A stretch of 64,000 nucleotides of DNA from assembly GCA_013360405.1 (NCBI GenBank), contig JABWBR010000004.1:2501-66500 (forward strand), given 5' to 3'. Source of the stretch: Saprospiraceae bacterium (lineage in GTDB: Bacteria > Bacteroidota > Bacteroidia > Chitinophagales > Saprospiraceae). Numbering within the stretch: the first letter of the stretch is position 1; each line of letters begins with the position of its first letter. Below the pieces are notes generated by a model, which saw only the letters and a list, made by a program, of their open reading frames with translations, did no database searches and was not told the DNA's origin. Positions 27,124 to 35,742 of this stretch are shown piece after piece. Made by a program: the position numbers and the translations under genes.

Positions 27124-28161
27124 CTAAGATGTTAAATGTGATTGAATATTGTTAATAGCAATTTGAATAAAGTTAGGGTTGTTAAACAAGGATTTCTTTC
27201 TATCGCTCCATGCTTCCAATTCTCTGGTAATGGCGTCTTGTGTATTAACTTTTTTTTCGGTAATAATGTAATCAATGGTTGAAAGTAATTCCAAACCAAA
27301 AGAAGAATAAAAACCTGCCAGAAATTCTTTGGTTTTTTCTACTGTAGTTTTGTATAATTCGTTTTCTGGTTTATTTAAAAACTCAATGACTTCTTTTTCA
27401 GCATCTGGAATTAAACCTAACTCTTCAAATGGTTTTTTATCTTTCGAACTATAGCCCATTAAATAGCTGCCATTGAGATAATACAAAACGTGTTTTACCT
27501 TACCCGAGTAAGGCCCATAAAAATTGGGTTGAAACTCCAGTTTAAAAGCATCTTTTGCCCCAAAGCGTTGCAAGAAATAAGCAATTTTTTCAGATGCAAA
27601 CTCAGAGACAAATTCTCCATTGCGAACCAATTCAAACAATACAGACAATAGCATGGCCCTTGCAGGCGTAAGTTTGACCCTCTCTTTTTTCATTAACTCC
27701 TGAATGGCTGGATTGGGTTCGTATATATATATGTCACAATCTACATCTGCCAGATACTCCTCCAATATACGTTTTACCTTGTTCCAATCTAAACCGCCGT
27801 TGCCCGAACCTAATGGCGGTATAGCGATGGATTTGATGTTTTTCTCTTTAATGATTTTCGCTAATTCAACTAGGCCATCTTCAATGTATTTGTATTCAGA
27901 AGGCAAACGCCAGGTGGTTTTCGTTGGAAAATTGACGATTATTTTATTGCCTGTTAGCAAGGTTTCTTCTTCTGTCACAAACAGTCTGCCCACCTGAACT
28001 TCTTTGTTTTCACATGCTTTGACATACAATTTATAGTTGCGGGGGAACATGTTTTTGAATTGCAGGGCTATGCCTTTACCCATAACACCAACTGTGTTTA
28101 CCGTATTTACTAATGCTTCCGCCTGGCTTTCCAATAGGTTGCCTGTTTTGTAGTGTATCAT
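27124..28161 (-). CDS. darG: DarG antitoxin (macrodomain DNA ADP-ribosylglycohydrolase)
   Basis: This 345-residue protein has an N-terminal macrodomain (1-150) with ALVNTVNTVGVMGKGIALQF and IPPLGSGNGGLDW, followed by a second domain (about 170-345) containing FLQRFGAKDAFKLEFQPNFYG. This is the DarG layout: the macrodomain removes ADP-ribose from DNA, and the C-terminal domain binds and blocks DarT. The chosen ATG at 28161 lies right before the macrodomain; a longer in-frame reading overlaps darT and is unlikely. It begins 4 nt after the darT stop, so toxin and antitoxin are one transcript with the toxin first. Confidence 0.9.
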   Translation of the reverse strand: MIHYKTGNLLESQAEALVNTVNTVGVMGKGIALQFKNMFPRNYKLYVKACENKEVQVGRLFVTEEETLLTGNKIIVNFPTKTTWRLPSEYKYIEDGLVELAKIIKEKNIKSIAIPPLGSGNGGLDWNKVKRILEEYLADVDCDIYIYEPNPAIQELMKKERVKLTPARAMLLSVLFELVRNGEFVSEFASEKIAYFLQRFGAKDAFKLEFQPNFYGPYSGKVKHVLYYLNGSYLMGYSSKDKKPFEELGLIPDAEKEVIEFLNKPENELYKTTVEKTKEFLAGFYSSFGLELLSTIDYIITEKKVNTQDAITRELEAWSDRKKSLFNNPNFIQIAINNIQSHLTS

Positions 28162-28165
28162 AATT

Positions 28166-28789
28166 TTAAAAATAATAATCTGGTAAAATGCGAACCTTTT
28201 CGACATCTGCGCCTAAACCAATTACCCTGTTTTTTGCGTTTTCGTTTGAAACGGCAAAACCTAAAATGGCATGAGCAGCAATATCACCCAATACCAAAAA
28301 TTCCGCTTCTTTTTTTCGCTTCAAATCCAAATCAGTATCAATCTTCCAATACTTTGCTCCCACGGCATTCCAGTCGATAAGATTTTCAAGCTCGTTAATG
28401 TTGGCTTTGGTGTATTGCTTGCTAAACTTCTCTACGGCATGTCCATCGGTAAACACAAAGTCTAAGTCAAGGTCTAACATTTTCTTAACTGAACTAACGC
28501 AATAGACAATGTTTTCAGCAGGCACGGAAGCCACCATATTAAAACCTTTTTGTATTACATATAGCATTGGAGTTCTCACCGAAAAGTAAAACGGAATGTA
28601 TTCACCCAAATGCCTGCCATTGTTTAATAAAAAATTACTTCGTCTGGTTATCAGGCTGCTATCGCCAATAGGAACAAAACGAGGATTGGCATTTGCTGAT
28701 GTTGAATGCGTGATACCATATTGAAGAATATGGGAAATATTTTCAATATGGGTTATTCTATACAAATAGATTTTATTCAAATCAAGCAT
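28166..28789 (-). CDS. darT: DarT toxin (ssDNA thymidine ADP-ribosyltransferase)
   Basis: This 207-residue DUF4433 protein opens with IYLYRITHIENISHILQYGI, the conserved NAD-binding start of DarT. It also has YIPFYFSVRTPMLYVIQKG near residue 65 and KEAEFLVLGDI near 160, where the catalytic Glu lies. DarT attaches ADP-ribose to thymidine in single-stranded DNA and stalls replication unless DarG reverses it. Length and motifs look complete, so the toxin is probably active. The pair is in an A/T-richer stretch than its neighbours, consistent with horizontal gain. Phage defence is an established role for some DarTG systems. Confidence 0.9.
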   Translation of the reverse strand: MLDLNKIYLYRITHIENISHILQYGITHSTSANANPRFVPIGDSSLITRRSNFLLNNGRHLGEYIPFYFSVRTPMLYVIQKGFNMVASVPAENIVYCVSSVKKMLDLDLDFVFTDGHAVEKFSKQYTKANINELENLIDWNAVGAKYWKIDTDLDLKRKKEAEFLVLGDIAAHAILGFAVSNENAKNRVIGLGADVEKVRILPDYYF

Positions 28790-28996
28790 TTGCCAAATTT
28801 ACAAATTTCTTTAGTTTTGAACAGCACTTTTTGGGGAAGCTATAGCTCGTACCACCCAGTTTTAGGCATGAGCCAAGCTTGGGTGCGAGCTTAAATACTG
28901 CTAAGCCGGAAAAATTATACACAACTTGTCCCGTACCAACAGGTCGGGATGATTTGACGGCGCACGGTATAACCAATCATCACGAATTCAACAATC

Positions 28997-29518
28997 ATGA
29001 GAAAAGACAGTTCCCAATTCCCGTTTATTTTTATTCTTCTTATCCTCTCCTCCTGCTCCTTCCCCCGCAAGGCCACTACTACCCCCAAAACGCTGCCCGA
29101 CGGCATGTACCTCGTATTGGCAGAATACCAAAAGGCTCCTGCAACCACCGACCAGGGCGTGGTGATACCCTTAAACCACGACTTCCTGCTGGAACCCGAT
29201 AGCGAAGACCCTCATTTTCTGGCGGTTGACTCCGTCGATTTCGTGGCGCTTCAGCTCGCTTCGGCGCCCGAGCAATCGGAGCAGCCCAACCAGCGGGTCA
29301 ATTTATTGTTGGCGTTAAATTCGATGGCCAAAGACCAGCTTGCCGCTTTTACCGCCAAAAACCTCAACAAGCCGGTAGCCATAGTAATCGGCGGGCAGGC
29401 TGTCACTAAACACAAGGTCAAGTCGGTGATCGACGGGGGCAAACTGCAGATAAGCTGGTGCACGAAGTTCGCCTGCGAAAAACTATTGGTGGAGTTGCAG
29501 GACAATGTCGGGCAGTGA
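28997..29518 (+). CDS. Lipoprotein with SecD P1-head-like domain
   Basis: This 173-residue protein has a short signal sequence with a lipobox (ILLILSSCSF, Cys20). Its C-terminal half (AAFTAKNLNKPVAIVIGGQAV, then VKSVIDGGKLQISW) resembles the P1 head subdomain of SecD, as found in many small Bacteroidota lipoproteins. No transmembrane SecD region exists, so it is not a translocase subunit. Function is unknown. Its stop lies 5 nt from the stop of the convergent oxidoreductase gene. Confidence 0.65.
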   Translation: MRKDSSQFPFIFILLILSSCSFPRKATTTPKTLPDGMYLVLAEYQKAPATTDQGVVIPLNHDFLLEPDSEDPHFLAVDSVDFVALQLASAPEQSEQPNQRVNLLLALNSMAKDQLAAFTAKNLNKPVAIVIGGQAVTKHKVKSVIDGGKLQISWCTKFACEKLLVELQDNVGQ

Positions 29519-29523
29519 AAAAA

Positions 29524-30141
29524 CTATCGTTTCAGCAATTTGAACCCGATTTCGCGCCCTTGCCCCTGAAACATAGCCAGGTTGATCCAGAAAAAGGCGA
29601 ATTGCTCCATGAGTTCGAAGCGATTATTGCCGCCCACGTCGTAACATTCGGCAAAGCCGGCGTCGAGAGCCAGCTGGCGCGCGCGCTGTTTTCCTTTTTC
29701 CGAATCGCCGGCCATAAACATATCGATCGAGGTATCGCCGTAAGTGGGATTCAGCATGTTGTTGAACCCCGTTGTGTTGAAACATTTCACCACATCGCGG
29801 GTCTGCGTATGGGCCAAAATGGCATCGGCTGTATTGCTGAAACCCTGCGGGCCTCGCCCCATCACGACATTCATCGCATCAATGATCACTTTGCCGGTGG
29901 TGTTGCCCAGCGATTGGGCTACTTCTGCGGCGGCCGTGGCCGGGGTGGCTATCAAAATGACTTCGGCCTGCCTGACGGCTTCTTCGATAGGAAATACACT
30001 TGTATGGGGGTTATCCAGCAGGGCCTCTCCCTTAAAATGAGTGGTATCTTTTACACCCAATAAAATGGTATGTCCTTTTGCGGCCCATTTGGTGGCCAGG
30101 GCGCCACCCACATTTCCAGTCCCGATAATGGCTATGTTCAT
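29524..30141 (-). CDS. NADPH-dependent F420 reductase-like oxidoreductase
   Basis: This 205-residue Rossmann protein starts with MNIAIIGTGNVGGALATKWAAKGH and has ILIATPATAAAEVAQSLG near residue 62 and KVIIDAMNVVMG near 85, followed by VVKCFNTTGFNNM. This is the NADP oxidoreductase, coenzyme F420-dependent fold. Coenzyme F420 is not expected in Bacteroidota, so the cofactor is probably NADP and the true substrate is unknown. It is a single gene on the minus strand downstream of the two-component system. Confidence 0.8.
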   Translation of the reverse strand: MNIAIIGTGNVGGALATKWAAKGHTILLGVKDTTHFKGEALLDNPHTSVFPIEEAVRQAEVILIATPATAAAEVAQSLGNTTGKVIIDAMNVVMGRGPQGFSNTADAILAHTQTRDVVKCFNTTGFNNMLNPTYGDTSIDMFMAGDSEKGKQRARQLALDAGFAECYDVGGNNRFELMEQFAFFWINLAMFQGQGREIGFKLLKR

Positions 30142-30262
30142 AAAAAGTAAGATTACACGGTTGCTTAATGGTTTTTTTAGTCACAAAAATGCACACAATT
30201 ACTAACCCCGGACTGTCACTTACCCATTTGTACGATACGCACTTTTTGGTAAGCCGTTAATA

Positions 30263-30283
30263 ACTGACAACCGATAACCGACA
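30263..30283. repeat. 7-bp tandem array (three units)
   Basis: ACTGACA, ACCGATA and ACCGACA follow one another without gaps. ACCGACA is also the unit of the right arm at 6948-6990. The array lies 7 nt after the response regulator stop on the minus strand. Confidence 0.7.
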
Positions 30284-30290
30284 ACAGCCT

Positions 30291-30977
30291 TCACGCTCCA
30301 TCGTGAAAACAAAATCCTACCCCGTGAATATTTTCTATGCGCAGGCGGGGGTCGTGGCGCAGGTATTTGCGCAGACGCGAGATAAAAACATCGAGGCTGC
30401 GGCCGAGGAAATAGTCGTCTTCACCCCAAAGTTGTTCGAGGATGGCTGAGCGTTTGAGTACCTGATTTTTATGAGAAAGGAAAAAGCGCAGCAGTTCGGC
30501 TTCGCGTTGGGTGAGGCGGTTAGTTTCGTCGGCGGTAGAAAGCGTGAGGTTATCAAAATCGAATTGGTAATTGCCCAGTTTTGTCAGCGCGGGCGGAGAA
30601 GTAGGCGTAACCCTGCTTCGGCGCAGGAATATCTCGATTTTGAGAATAAGTTCTTCGATACTAAAAGGTTTGGTAATATAATCGTCGGCGCCGAGTTTGA
30701 GGCCAAAGATTTTGTCGTCTTTGAGCGACTTGGCCGTGAGGAACAAAATGGGAATATGCTGGTCGGTTTTACGGATTTCCTGGGCCAGCGTAAAACCATC
30801 AATTTCGGGGAGCATCACATCCAGGATGCACAAATCGAAACGGCCGTTGTGGATAGCTTCCAGCGCTTTTTTGCCATCGGCGCAATGCGTAACGGAGTAG
30901 CCGTGCAATTCGAGGTGGTCGCGGGTTACAAAGCTAAGGCTGACATCGTCTTCTACGTAGAGTATTTGGGCTTTCAT
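30291..30977 (-). CDS. OmpR-family response regulator
   Basis: This 228-residue protein has a receiver domain with the acidic pair ED at residues 10-11, the phosphorylated Asp53 in LDVMLPEIDGF and the Lys of FLTAKSL. A winged-helix DNA-binding domain fills residues 130-228 (LTQREAELLRFFLSHKNQVLKR, then RSLDVFISRLRKYL). It resembles RprY of Bacteroides. It lies 25 nt downstream of its sensor kinase gene and is clearly its partner. Target genes cannot be inferred. Confidence 0.92.
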   Translation of the reverse strand: MKAQILYVEDDVSLSFVTRDHLELHGYSVTHCADGKKALEAIHNGRFDLCILDVMLPEIDGFTLAQEIRKTDQHIPILFLTAKSLKDDKIFGLKLGADDYITKPFSIEELILKIEIFLRRSRVTPTSPPALTKLGNYQFDFDNLTLSTADETNRLTQREAELLRFFLSHKNQVLKRSAILEQLWGEDDYFLGRSLDVFISRLRKYLRHDPRLRIENIHGVGFCFHDGA

Positions 30978-31002
30978 GACAATCGGATATTTCGGGTTGG
31001 GC

Positions 31003-32337
31003 TCAGTGCAGCTTTACTGCGGGTGAAGGAATCGTGTTATCATCTTTTGTAGCTGGTTTGGTAAGAGGTTTTAATAATGGCATGAGTATAGCCACTGTAG
31101 TGCCTTTACCTGGTTCGCTCGTGAGTTTTATCTTCCAGTTGTGAGCGTCGCATACATTTTTTACATAATACAAACCCAATCCGAAGCCCTTTACATTGTG
31201 AACGTTGCCGGTGGGCACGCGGTAAAATTTGTCGAAAATGCTGGACTGATATTCTTTAGGGATACCGATACCTTTGTCGCTCACAACGAGTTGTGCCGTT
31301 TGTGCCGAGAGGGATACATGCAAGGCGATATCCGGCGTTTGCCGGCAGTATTTCACCGCGTTGTCGAGCAGGTTGTGGATAATATTGGTCAGATGCAGCT
31401 TATCGGCGCGAACCATTGCGTTAGCCGGCGGGCATTCGAGGTGGAGTTTGCCGCCTGCTTCTTCTACATAAACGGCGATTCCCTGGGCTACTTCGCGCAC
31501 CAGCGTGCAGAGGTCTACTTCTTCCAGTTTCAGTTCGTAGTTGCTGCGTTCTATGCGGGCCAGTTGCAGCACCTTTTCCACCTGGTTGTTGAGACGTTGG
31601 TTTTGCTCATTGATGAGATTGGCATACTGAAACAAGCGAGGATTGGCTTGAATATCGGGATTTGATAAAAAAGTATCTGCGGCTATTTTGATAGTAGAAA
31701 TGGGTGTTTTGAATTCGTGGGTCATATTGTTGATAAAATCCTTTTGCATTTCCGACAGGCGTTTTTGGCGCAAAATGACAAACATCGAATAAGCGAAAAA
31801 AACCATCGTAACGAGCAGGATGGCGGAAAAGAAGATAGAAAGTTGCATTTTACCAAACAGGTAACCCGATCGCGAGGGGAATTTCACGCCGAAGTAGTAC
31901 GTAAACTCGTTGTCTTTGGGCAAATCGCCCAGGTTAAGGTCGTGTTTCTCTATGGGGTCATAGCGTACGAAGTTGCCGTAAATCATCTCATTGGTATAGC
32001 AGTCGAAAACGGCGTATTCAAAGTCAATGTTCAGCGCCATCTTCTCAAACTCTCTTTGCAGGAAATACTCGAGGTGTTCCTCGTCGATCTCGTTTTCAAT
32101 ATTGACAATATAATAATTGGTGGTGCGGCGTTTCACCACATCGCGCGCCGGCAGGGTGCCGTTGTTGAGATCGGCCATTGACTTGGCCACGTTGTAGAGG
32201 GCGAGGTTAACTTTTTTATTAAATTCTTCCTCATTAATATTCCAGGTGCTCACCACCCAATACGACTGCATGGCGATTATGCCGGAGAGTGCCACAACGC
32301 CGAGCAAAAGAACCCGTAGTATGGTGCTGTTCTTCAT
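31003..32337 (-). CDS. Sensor histidine kinase
   Basis: This 444-residue kinase has two membrane segments (about 7-25 and 165-190) that flank a periplasmic sensor region. The H box is NNMTHEFKTPISTIKIAAD (His207), with the N box NIIHNLLDNAVKYC, G1 VSDKGIGIPKEYQ and G2 GFGLGLYYV. It resembles RprX. The ATG at 32337 is preferred over an in-frame TTG three codons upstream. The sensor ligand is unknown. Its start is divergent from the DUF4271 gene. Confidence 0.92.
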   Translation of the reverse strand: MKNSTILRVLLLGVVALSGIIAMQSYWVVSTWNINEEEFNKKVNLALYNVAKSMADLNNGTLPARDVVKRRTTNYYIVNIENEIDEEHLEYFLQREFEKMALNIDFEYAVFDCYTNEMIYGNFVRYDPIEKHDLNLGDLPKDNEFTYYFGVKFPSRSGYLFGKMQLSIFFSAILLVTMVFFAYSMFVILRQKRLSEMQKDFINNMTHEFKTPISTIKIAADTFLSNPDIQANPRLFQYANLINEQNQRLNNQVEKVLQLARIERSNYELKLEEVDLCTLVREVAQGIAVYVEEAGGKLHLECPPANAMVRADKLHLTNIIHNLLDNAVKYCRQTPDIALHVSLSAQTAQLVVSDKGIGIPKEYQSSIFDKFYRVPTGNVHNVKGFGLGLYYVKNVCDAHNWKIKLTSEPGKGTTVAILMPLLKPLTKPATKDDNTIPSPAVKLH

Positions 32338-32403
32338 ATCACGCAAATTAATTCTTAAATGAGCGCCAAAAGACGGATTAACAAGGTATTAACAAAAAAA
32401 TCT

Positions 32404-32411
32404 TATTTTTG
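32404..32411 (+). promoter_or_regulatory. -7 box that decides the DUF4271 start
   Basis: TATTTTTG matches the Bacteroidota -7 consensus TAnnTTTG. Transcription would begin near 32418, downstream of the in-frame ATG at 32359, which leaves the TTG at 32431 as the start. A matching -33 box is not obvious. Confidence 0.45.
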
Positions 32412-32430
32412 CCTCGCAAACAGGGCTTCT

Positions 32431-33333
32431 TTGAAAAAGACACTACTCCTTTACGGCTTGCTTTTGTTGTCGTTATTGCCTGTGAGGGCGCAGACCGGCG
32501 ACAATCCATTTGAGCTCACTCATCGGCTGGGGGCTTCTGCTATCCCACAAGCCGGACCTTCTGCTGTGGCCGGAGAGAATCCTTTTGACCTCATTGCACC
32601 AACCCTAGACCGACCCAAGGTTAGGGCGAAGGCTGCAGCCGCCCAAGCCGAGCGGAAACGATGGGTGCCCAAAAAACTCGGCAAGGACAGCGGGTTTGTT
32701 TTTACAGCAGAAATCATAGGACTGCTTTATCTTACGCTGCTTATCACGCTGATGCGCAGTATTTTCCAAAAATCCAGCCGGGCTATTTTTAGCGAAAACA
32801 TGCTCAACCAGCTTTACCGCGAGCGCACCGGCGGTTTGTTGACGCCTTTCCTTACGGCCTATACCCTGTTTTTTTACAACGGGGGCTTATTCCTCTTTTT
32901 GTTGTTGCGGCATTACCAGGTTCCCTACTACTACGGCTACTGGGTCACGCTTCTTATGTGTATTGCCGCCGTTGCTATTGCCTTTTTGCTCAAGCACCTG
33001 GTATTGGCCATATTGGGGGCCATATACCCCATTTCGAAGGAGACAAGCATGTATAGCTTTGCGGTTATGGTTTTCGCCATCGTACTGGGGCTATTACTCA
33101 CGCCGCTTAATCTCGCCATCGCTTATGTGCCTAATGGCGCCGATATCTTTATTTATATTTCATTTTGCGTAACGGGTGTAATTTATTTGTTACGAACGTT
33201 CAGAGCGCTCTCAATTGCCAATAAATTCTTAATCTATTATAAATTCCACTTTTTGTTGTATATTTGCGCCATCGAAATAGCGCCCGTTTTGGTATTGATC
33301 AGGTTGATTACGATGGTGCAGGATTACATTTAA
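32431..33333 (+). CDS. DUF4271 membrane protein
   Basis: This 300-residue protein begins with a signal-like segment (LLLYGLLLLSLLPVRAQ) and, after a Pro/Ala/Lys-rich periplasmic stretch, has about six to seven membrane helices. It matches DUF4271, a Bacteroidota family of unknown function that commonly lies directly before hemD, as here (26 nt). The ATG at 32359 would put a basic extension before the signal segment and lies upstream of the likely transcription start, so TTG at 32431 is chosen. Confidence 0.78.
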   Translation: MKKTLLLYGLLLLSLLPVRAQTGDNPFELTHRLGASAIPQAGPSAVAGENPFDLIAPTLDRPKVRAKAAAAQAERKRWVPKKLGKDSGFVFTAEIIGLLYLTLLITLMRSIFQKSSRAIFSENMLNQLYRERTGGLLTPFLTAYTLFFYNGGLFLFLLLRHYQVPYYYGYWVTLLMCIAAVAIAFLLKHLVLAILGAIYPISKETSMYSFAVMVFAIVLGLLLTPLNLAIAYVPNGADIFIYISFCVTGVIYLLRTFRALSIANKFLIYYKFHFLLYICAIEIAPVLVLIRLITMVQDYI

Positions 33334-33359
33334 GACGGGTTAATATAAACTTTACTTGA

Positions 33360-34139
33360 ATGACAGTGAATGGTATAGCGCAGACGGAGACCTTTAAAAA
33401 GGTGAAAACTATCCTGATTTCGCAACCCAAACCCGAAAGATCCCCTTACTACGAGCTTGAAAAGAAATATGGCCTGCAGATTGACTGGCGACCCTTTACC
33501 CATGTAGAAGGAGTATCTGCCAAAGAGTTTCGCAAACAGCGCATTCGCCCCGACGAATATACGGCTGTCCTATTTACCAGTAAAAATTCGATTGACCATT
33601 TCTTCCGCCTATGCGAAGAGATGCGCATTCGTATGTCGCAAGACACTAAGTATTTCTGTCTTACAGAAACTATCGCCAATTATTTGCAAAAGTTTATAGT
33701 GTATCGCAAACGCAAAGTCTTTGCAGGTACTCGTAGCATCGAAGACCTGGCGCCGGCGCTCAAAAAACACAAGAACAACGAAAAAATTCTGCTGCCCTGT
33801 TCTAACCTGGGTGCTATAGAGGTTTCTCAATACCTCGATGAGAATAACTTCAACTGGCAGGAAGCACTGATGTTCCGCACGGAGAGCAGCGACCTTTCCG
33901 ATCTCAGCGATGTGACTTACGATATGCTGGTATTTTTCAGCCCGCAGGGTATTCAGTCGCTTTTCGACAATTTTCCCGACTTTAAGCAAAATGATACCCG
34001 CATCGCTGTGTTCGGCAATACTACGTGCAAAGCAGTAGAGGAACACGGCCTTACCATTAACATAAAAGCTCCAATACGTGAAGCGCCTTCTATGCAAATG
34101 GCCATGGAGCTGTATTTGCAGAAGTCGAATAAGGAGTGA
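33360..34139 (+). CDS. hemD: Uroporphyrinogen-III synthase
   Basis: This 259-residue protein fits HemD: two alternating alpha/beta domains, with TAVLFTSKNSIDHFFRLCEEM near residue 72, KILLPCSNLGAIEVSQYL near 140 and DMLVFFSPQGIQSLFDNFP near 190. It closes and inverts ring D of hydroxymethylbilane in tetrapyrrole synthesis. HemD sequences are poorly conserved, but this pattern and the DUF4271 neighbour are typical of Bacteroidota. Other heme genes are not in the window. A tandem-repeat hairpin begins 4 nt after the stop. Confidence 0.85.
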   Translation: MTVNGIAQTETFKKVKTILISQPKPERSPYYELEKKYGLQIDWRPFTHVEGVSAKEFRKQRIRPDEYTAVLFTSKNSIDHFFRLCEEMRIRMSQDTKYFCLTETIANYLQKFIVYRKRKVFAGTRSIEDLAPALKKHKNNEKILLPCSNLGAIEVSQYLDENNFNWQEALMFRTESSDLSDLSDVTYDMLVFFSPQGIQSLFDNFPDFKQNDTRIAVFGNTTCKAVEEHGLTINIKAPIREAPSMQMAMELYLQKSNKE

Positions 34140-34143
34140 TTTC

Positions 34144-34225
34144 GATTTCGGATTTTCGATTTCGGATTGCGGATTTTGCTGTAAATAATCCGCAATCCGC
34201 AATCCGCAATCCGCAATCCGCAATT
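34144..34225. repeat. Inverted pair of 7-bp tandem arrays after hemD
   Basis: The left arm has units GATTTCG, GATTTTC, GATTTCG, GATTGCG and GATTTTG (34144-34178, with one extra base). The right arm has five perfect AATCCGC units (34187-34221). AATCCGC is the reverse complement of GCGGATT, so the arms can form a long imperfect stem with a loop of about 8 nt. It fills nearly all the space between hemD and the Nudix gene. Confidence 0.85.
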
Positions 34226-34230
34226 CAACT

Positions 34231-34857
34231 ATGGATACCTTCATCAATTATTTGCAGGAGCGCCTGGCCCAGCCCTTGCCGGGTCGAGAAGCGCAATTCC
34301 GGATGGCGCATCTCGATCGCCGCTATCTGCCCCCAGCACCACCCGATGCCAGACTAGCCGGTGTGCTGGCCCTTTTTTATCCGAAAAATGAAGATTGGCA
34401 CATTGTGTTTATCGAGCGAAGAATGGCAAGTCATGCCAAAGATCGCCATGGTGGGCAGATCAGCTTTCCCGGAGGGAAATTTGAAGAAGGCGACGGCCAC
34501 CTCCAACAAACAGCCCTGCGCGAAGCACACGAGGAGGTGGGCATTGACCATGCCACGGTAAACATATTAGGCCGGCTCACGGAACTCTATATTCCGATTA
34601 GCAATTTTCTGGTAAATCCATTCGTCGGATATGTCGACTATACGCCCCAATTTTCTCCACAAGCAGAAGAGGTGAATGGGATTCTCGAAGTGCCGTTTTC
34701 TGTCTTTCGCCAACCTGATGCCCGCCAAAAAACTGAGGTACTGCTGGGCAATCAGCTCAAAATCAGCGATGTGCCGTATTTCGATGTGATGGGAAAAGTG
34801 CTGTGGGGCGCCACGGCGATGATGATGAGCGAATTGATGGAGGTGGTTGGGGAGTAA
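34231..34857 (+). CDS. CoA pyrophosphatase-type Nudix hydrolase
   Basis: This 208-residue protein has a full Nudix box, GGKFEEGDGHLQQTALREAH followed by EEVG (residues 83-106). Directly before it is the CoA-hydrolase signature RRMASHAKDRHGGQISFPGG. The likely reaction is cleavage of CoA or its derivatives to 3',5'-ADP and phosphopantetheine. It stands between hemD and a convergent esterase, with only 10 nt to the latter's stop. Confidence 0.88.
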   Translation: MDTFINYLQERLAQPLPGREAQFRMAHLDRRYLPPAPPDARLAGVLALFYPKNEDWHIVFIERRMASHAKDRHGGQISFPGGKFEEGDGHLQQTALREAHEEVGIDHATVNILGRLTELYIPISNFLVNPFVGYVDYTPQFSPQAEEVNGILEVPFSVFRQPDARQKTEVLLGNQLKISDVPYFDVMGKVLWGATAMMMSELMEVVGE

Positions 34858-34867
34858 ATCAACCTAC

Positions 34868-35632
34868 TTACCCTAACTGCTCCCGCAAAATTCCCAGCAA
34901 CGCCTCCGGCTGATCCGCATGCACCCAATGCCCGGCGTTAGGTACCGTGGCCAACGTAGCCTGGGGGAACAAGCGGTAAATCTCCTCCTTGTCCTCATCG
35001 AGAATGTAGGGCGAGCGCTCGCCGCGGATGAAAAGGGTGGCCCCCCCGAAGGGATGGGCGCCGGTGACGGCGGCTAAGATGTCGGGATAATGACGGTAAA
35101 GGGCTTTCAGATTCATTTTCCATTCGAAGCGGCCATCGGTGTCGCGCGAAAGGTTTTTGAGCAGAAATTGGAGCGTGCCCTGCTCGGGGATGCGTCGTTT
35201 GAGCAGTACTTCGGCCTGTTGCCGGCTATCGATGGCCTGCAAGTCGAGGGAGGTCAGAGCGGAAAAGATCTCTTCGTGACCGCCGGGGTAGGCTTTGGGG
35301 GCTATGTCGACTACGACGAGCTTGTCGACCATATCGCCGTGTTCGAGGGCAAACTGCATGGCGGTTTTGCCGCCCATGGAGTGGCCGATGAGGTGGGCTT
35401 TGTATATCCAGTGCGACTCCATAAAATGGCGTAAATCATCGGCCAACAGGGCAAAGTTGATATCGTCGGTGTGGGGCGAGCGGCCGTGGTTGCGCTGGTC
35501 GATAATGTATACCGTGAAGTGGTCGGCCAGTTGGCGGGCTATAGTCTGCCAGTTGTCGAGGGTGCCGAAGAGGCCGTGTAGGATGATAACAGGGAAACCC
35601 TGGCCGAAAGTCTTGTAATTGAGCTCGAGCAT
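34868..35632 (-). CDS. Alpha/beta hydrolase (YbfF-like esterase)
   Basis: This 254-residue cytoplasmic enzyme has the oxyanion region ILHGLFGTLDNW, the nucleophile elbow GHSMGGKTAM (Ser near 97), an acidic residue in the late strand RGERSPYI and the catalytic His in NAGHWVHADQPE. It matches the YbfF group of short acyl esterases. The physiological substrate is not known. It is divergent from mnmG. Confidence 0.85.
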   Translation of the reverse strand: MLELNYKTFGQGFPVIILHGLFGTLDNWQTIARQLADHFTVYIIDQRNHGRSPHTDDINFALLADDLRHFMESHWIYKAHLIGHSMGGKTAMQFALEHGDMVDKLVVVDIAPKAYPGGHEEIFSALTSLDLQAIDSRQQAEVLLKRRIPEQGTLQFLLKNLSRDTDGRFEWKMNLKALYRHYPDILAAVTGAHPFGGATLFIRGERSPYILDEDKEEIYRLFPQATLATVPNAGHWVHADQPEALLGILREQLG

Positions 35633-35705
35633 GACATATCAAACACTTTTGTCGGCTGTTCGTTTATGTAGAAAGGCGGATTATCGCGGAGTGGCAATAT
35701 TTTGC

Positions 35706-35713
35706 TACTTTTG
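35706..35713 (+). promoter_or_regulatory. -7 box upstream of mnmG
   Basis: TACTTTTG is a full match to TAnnTTTG, 29 nt before the ATG. A convincing -33 TTG at the usual spacing is not seen. Confidence 0.45.
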
Positions 35714-35742
35714 CGCGCCAATTTACGCTAGTGCAATAGCCT

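Noticed and set aside
29524-30141. Evidence for coenzyme F420 metabolism
   Set aside because: The family name refers to archaeal relatives; the fold only shows NADP binding, and no F420 biosynthesis gene is present.
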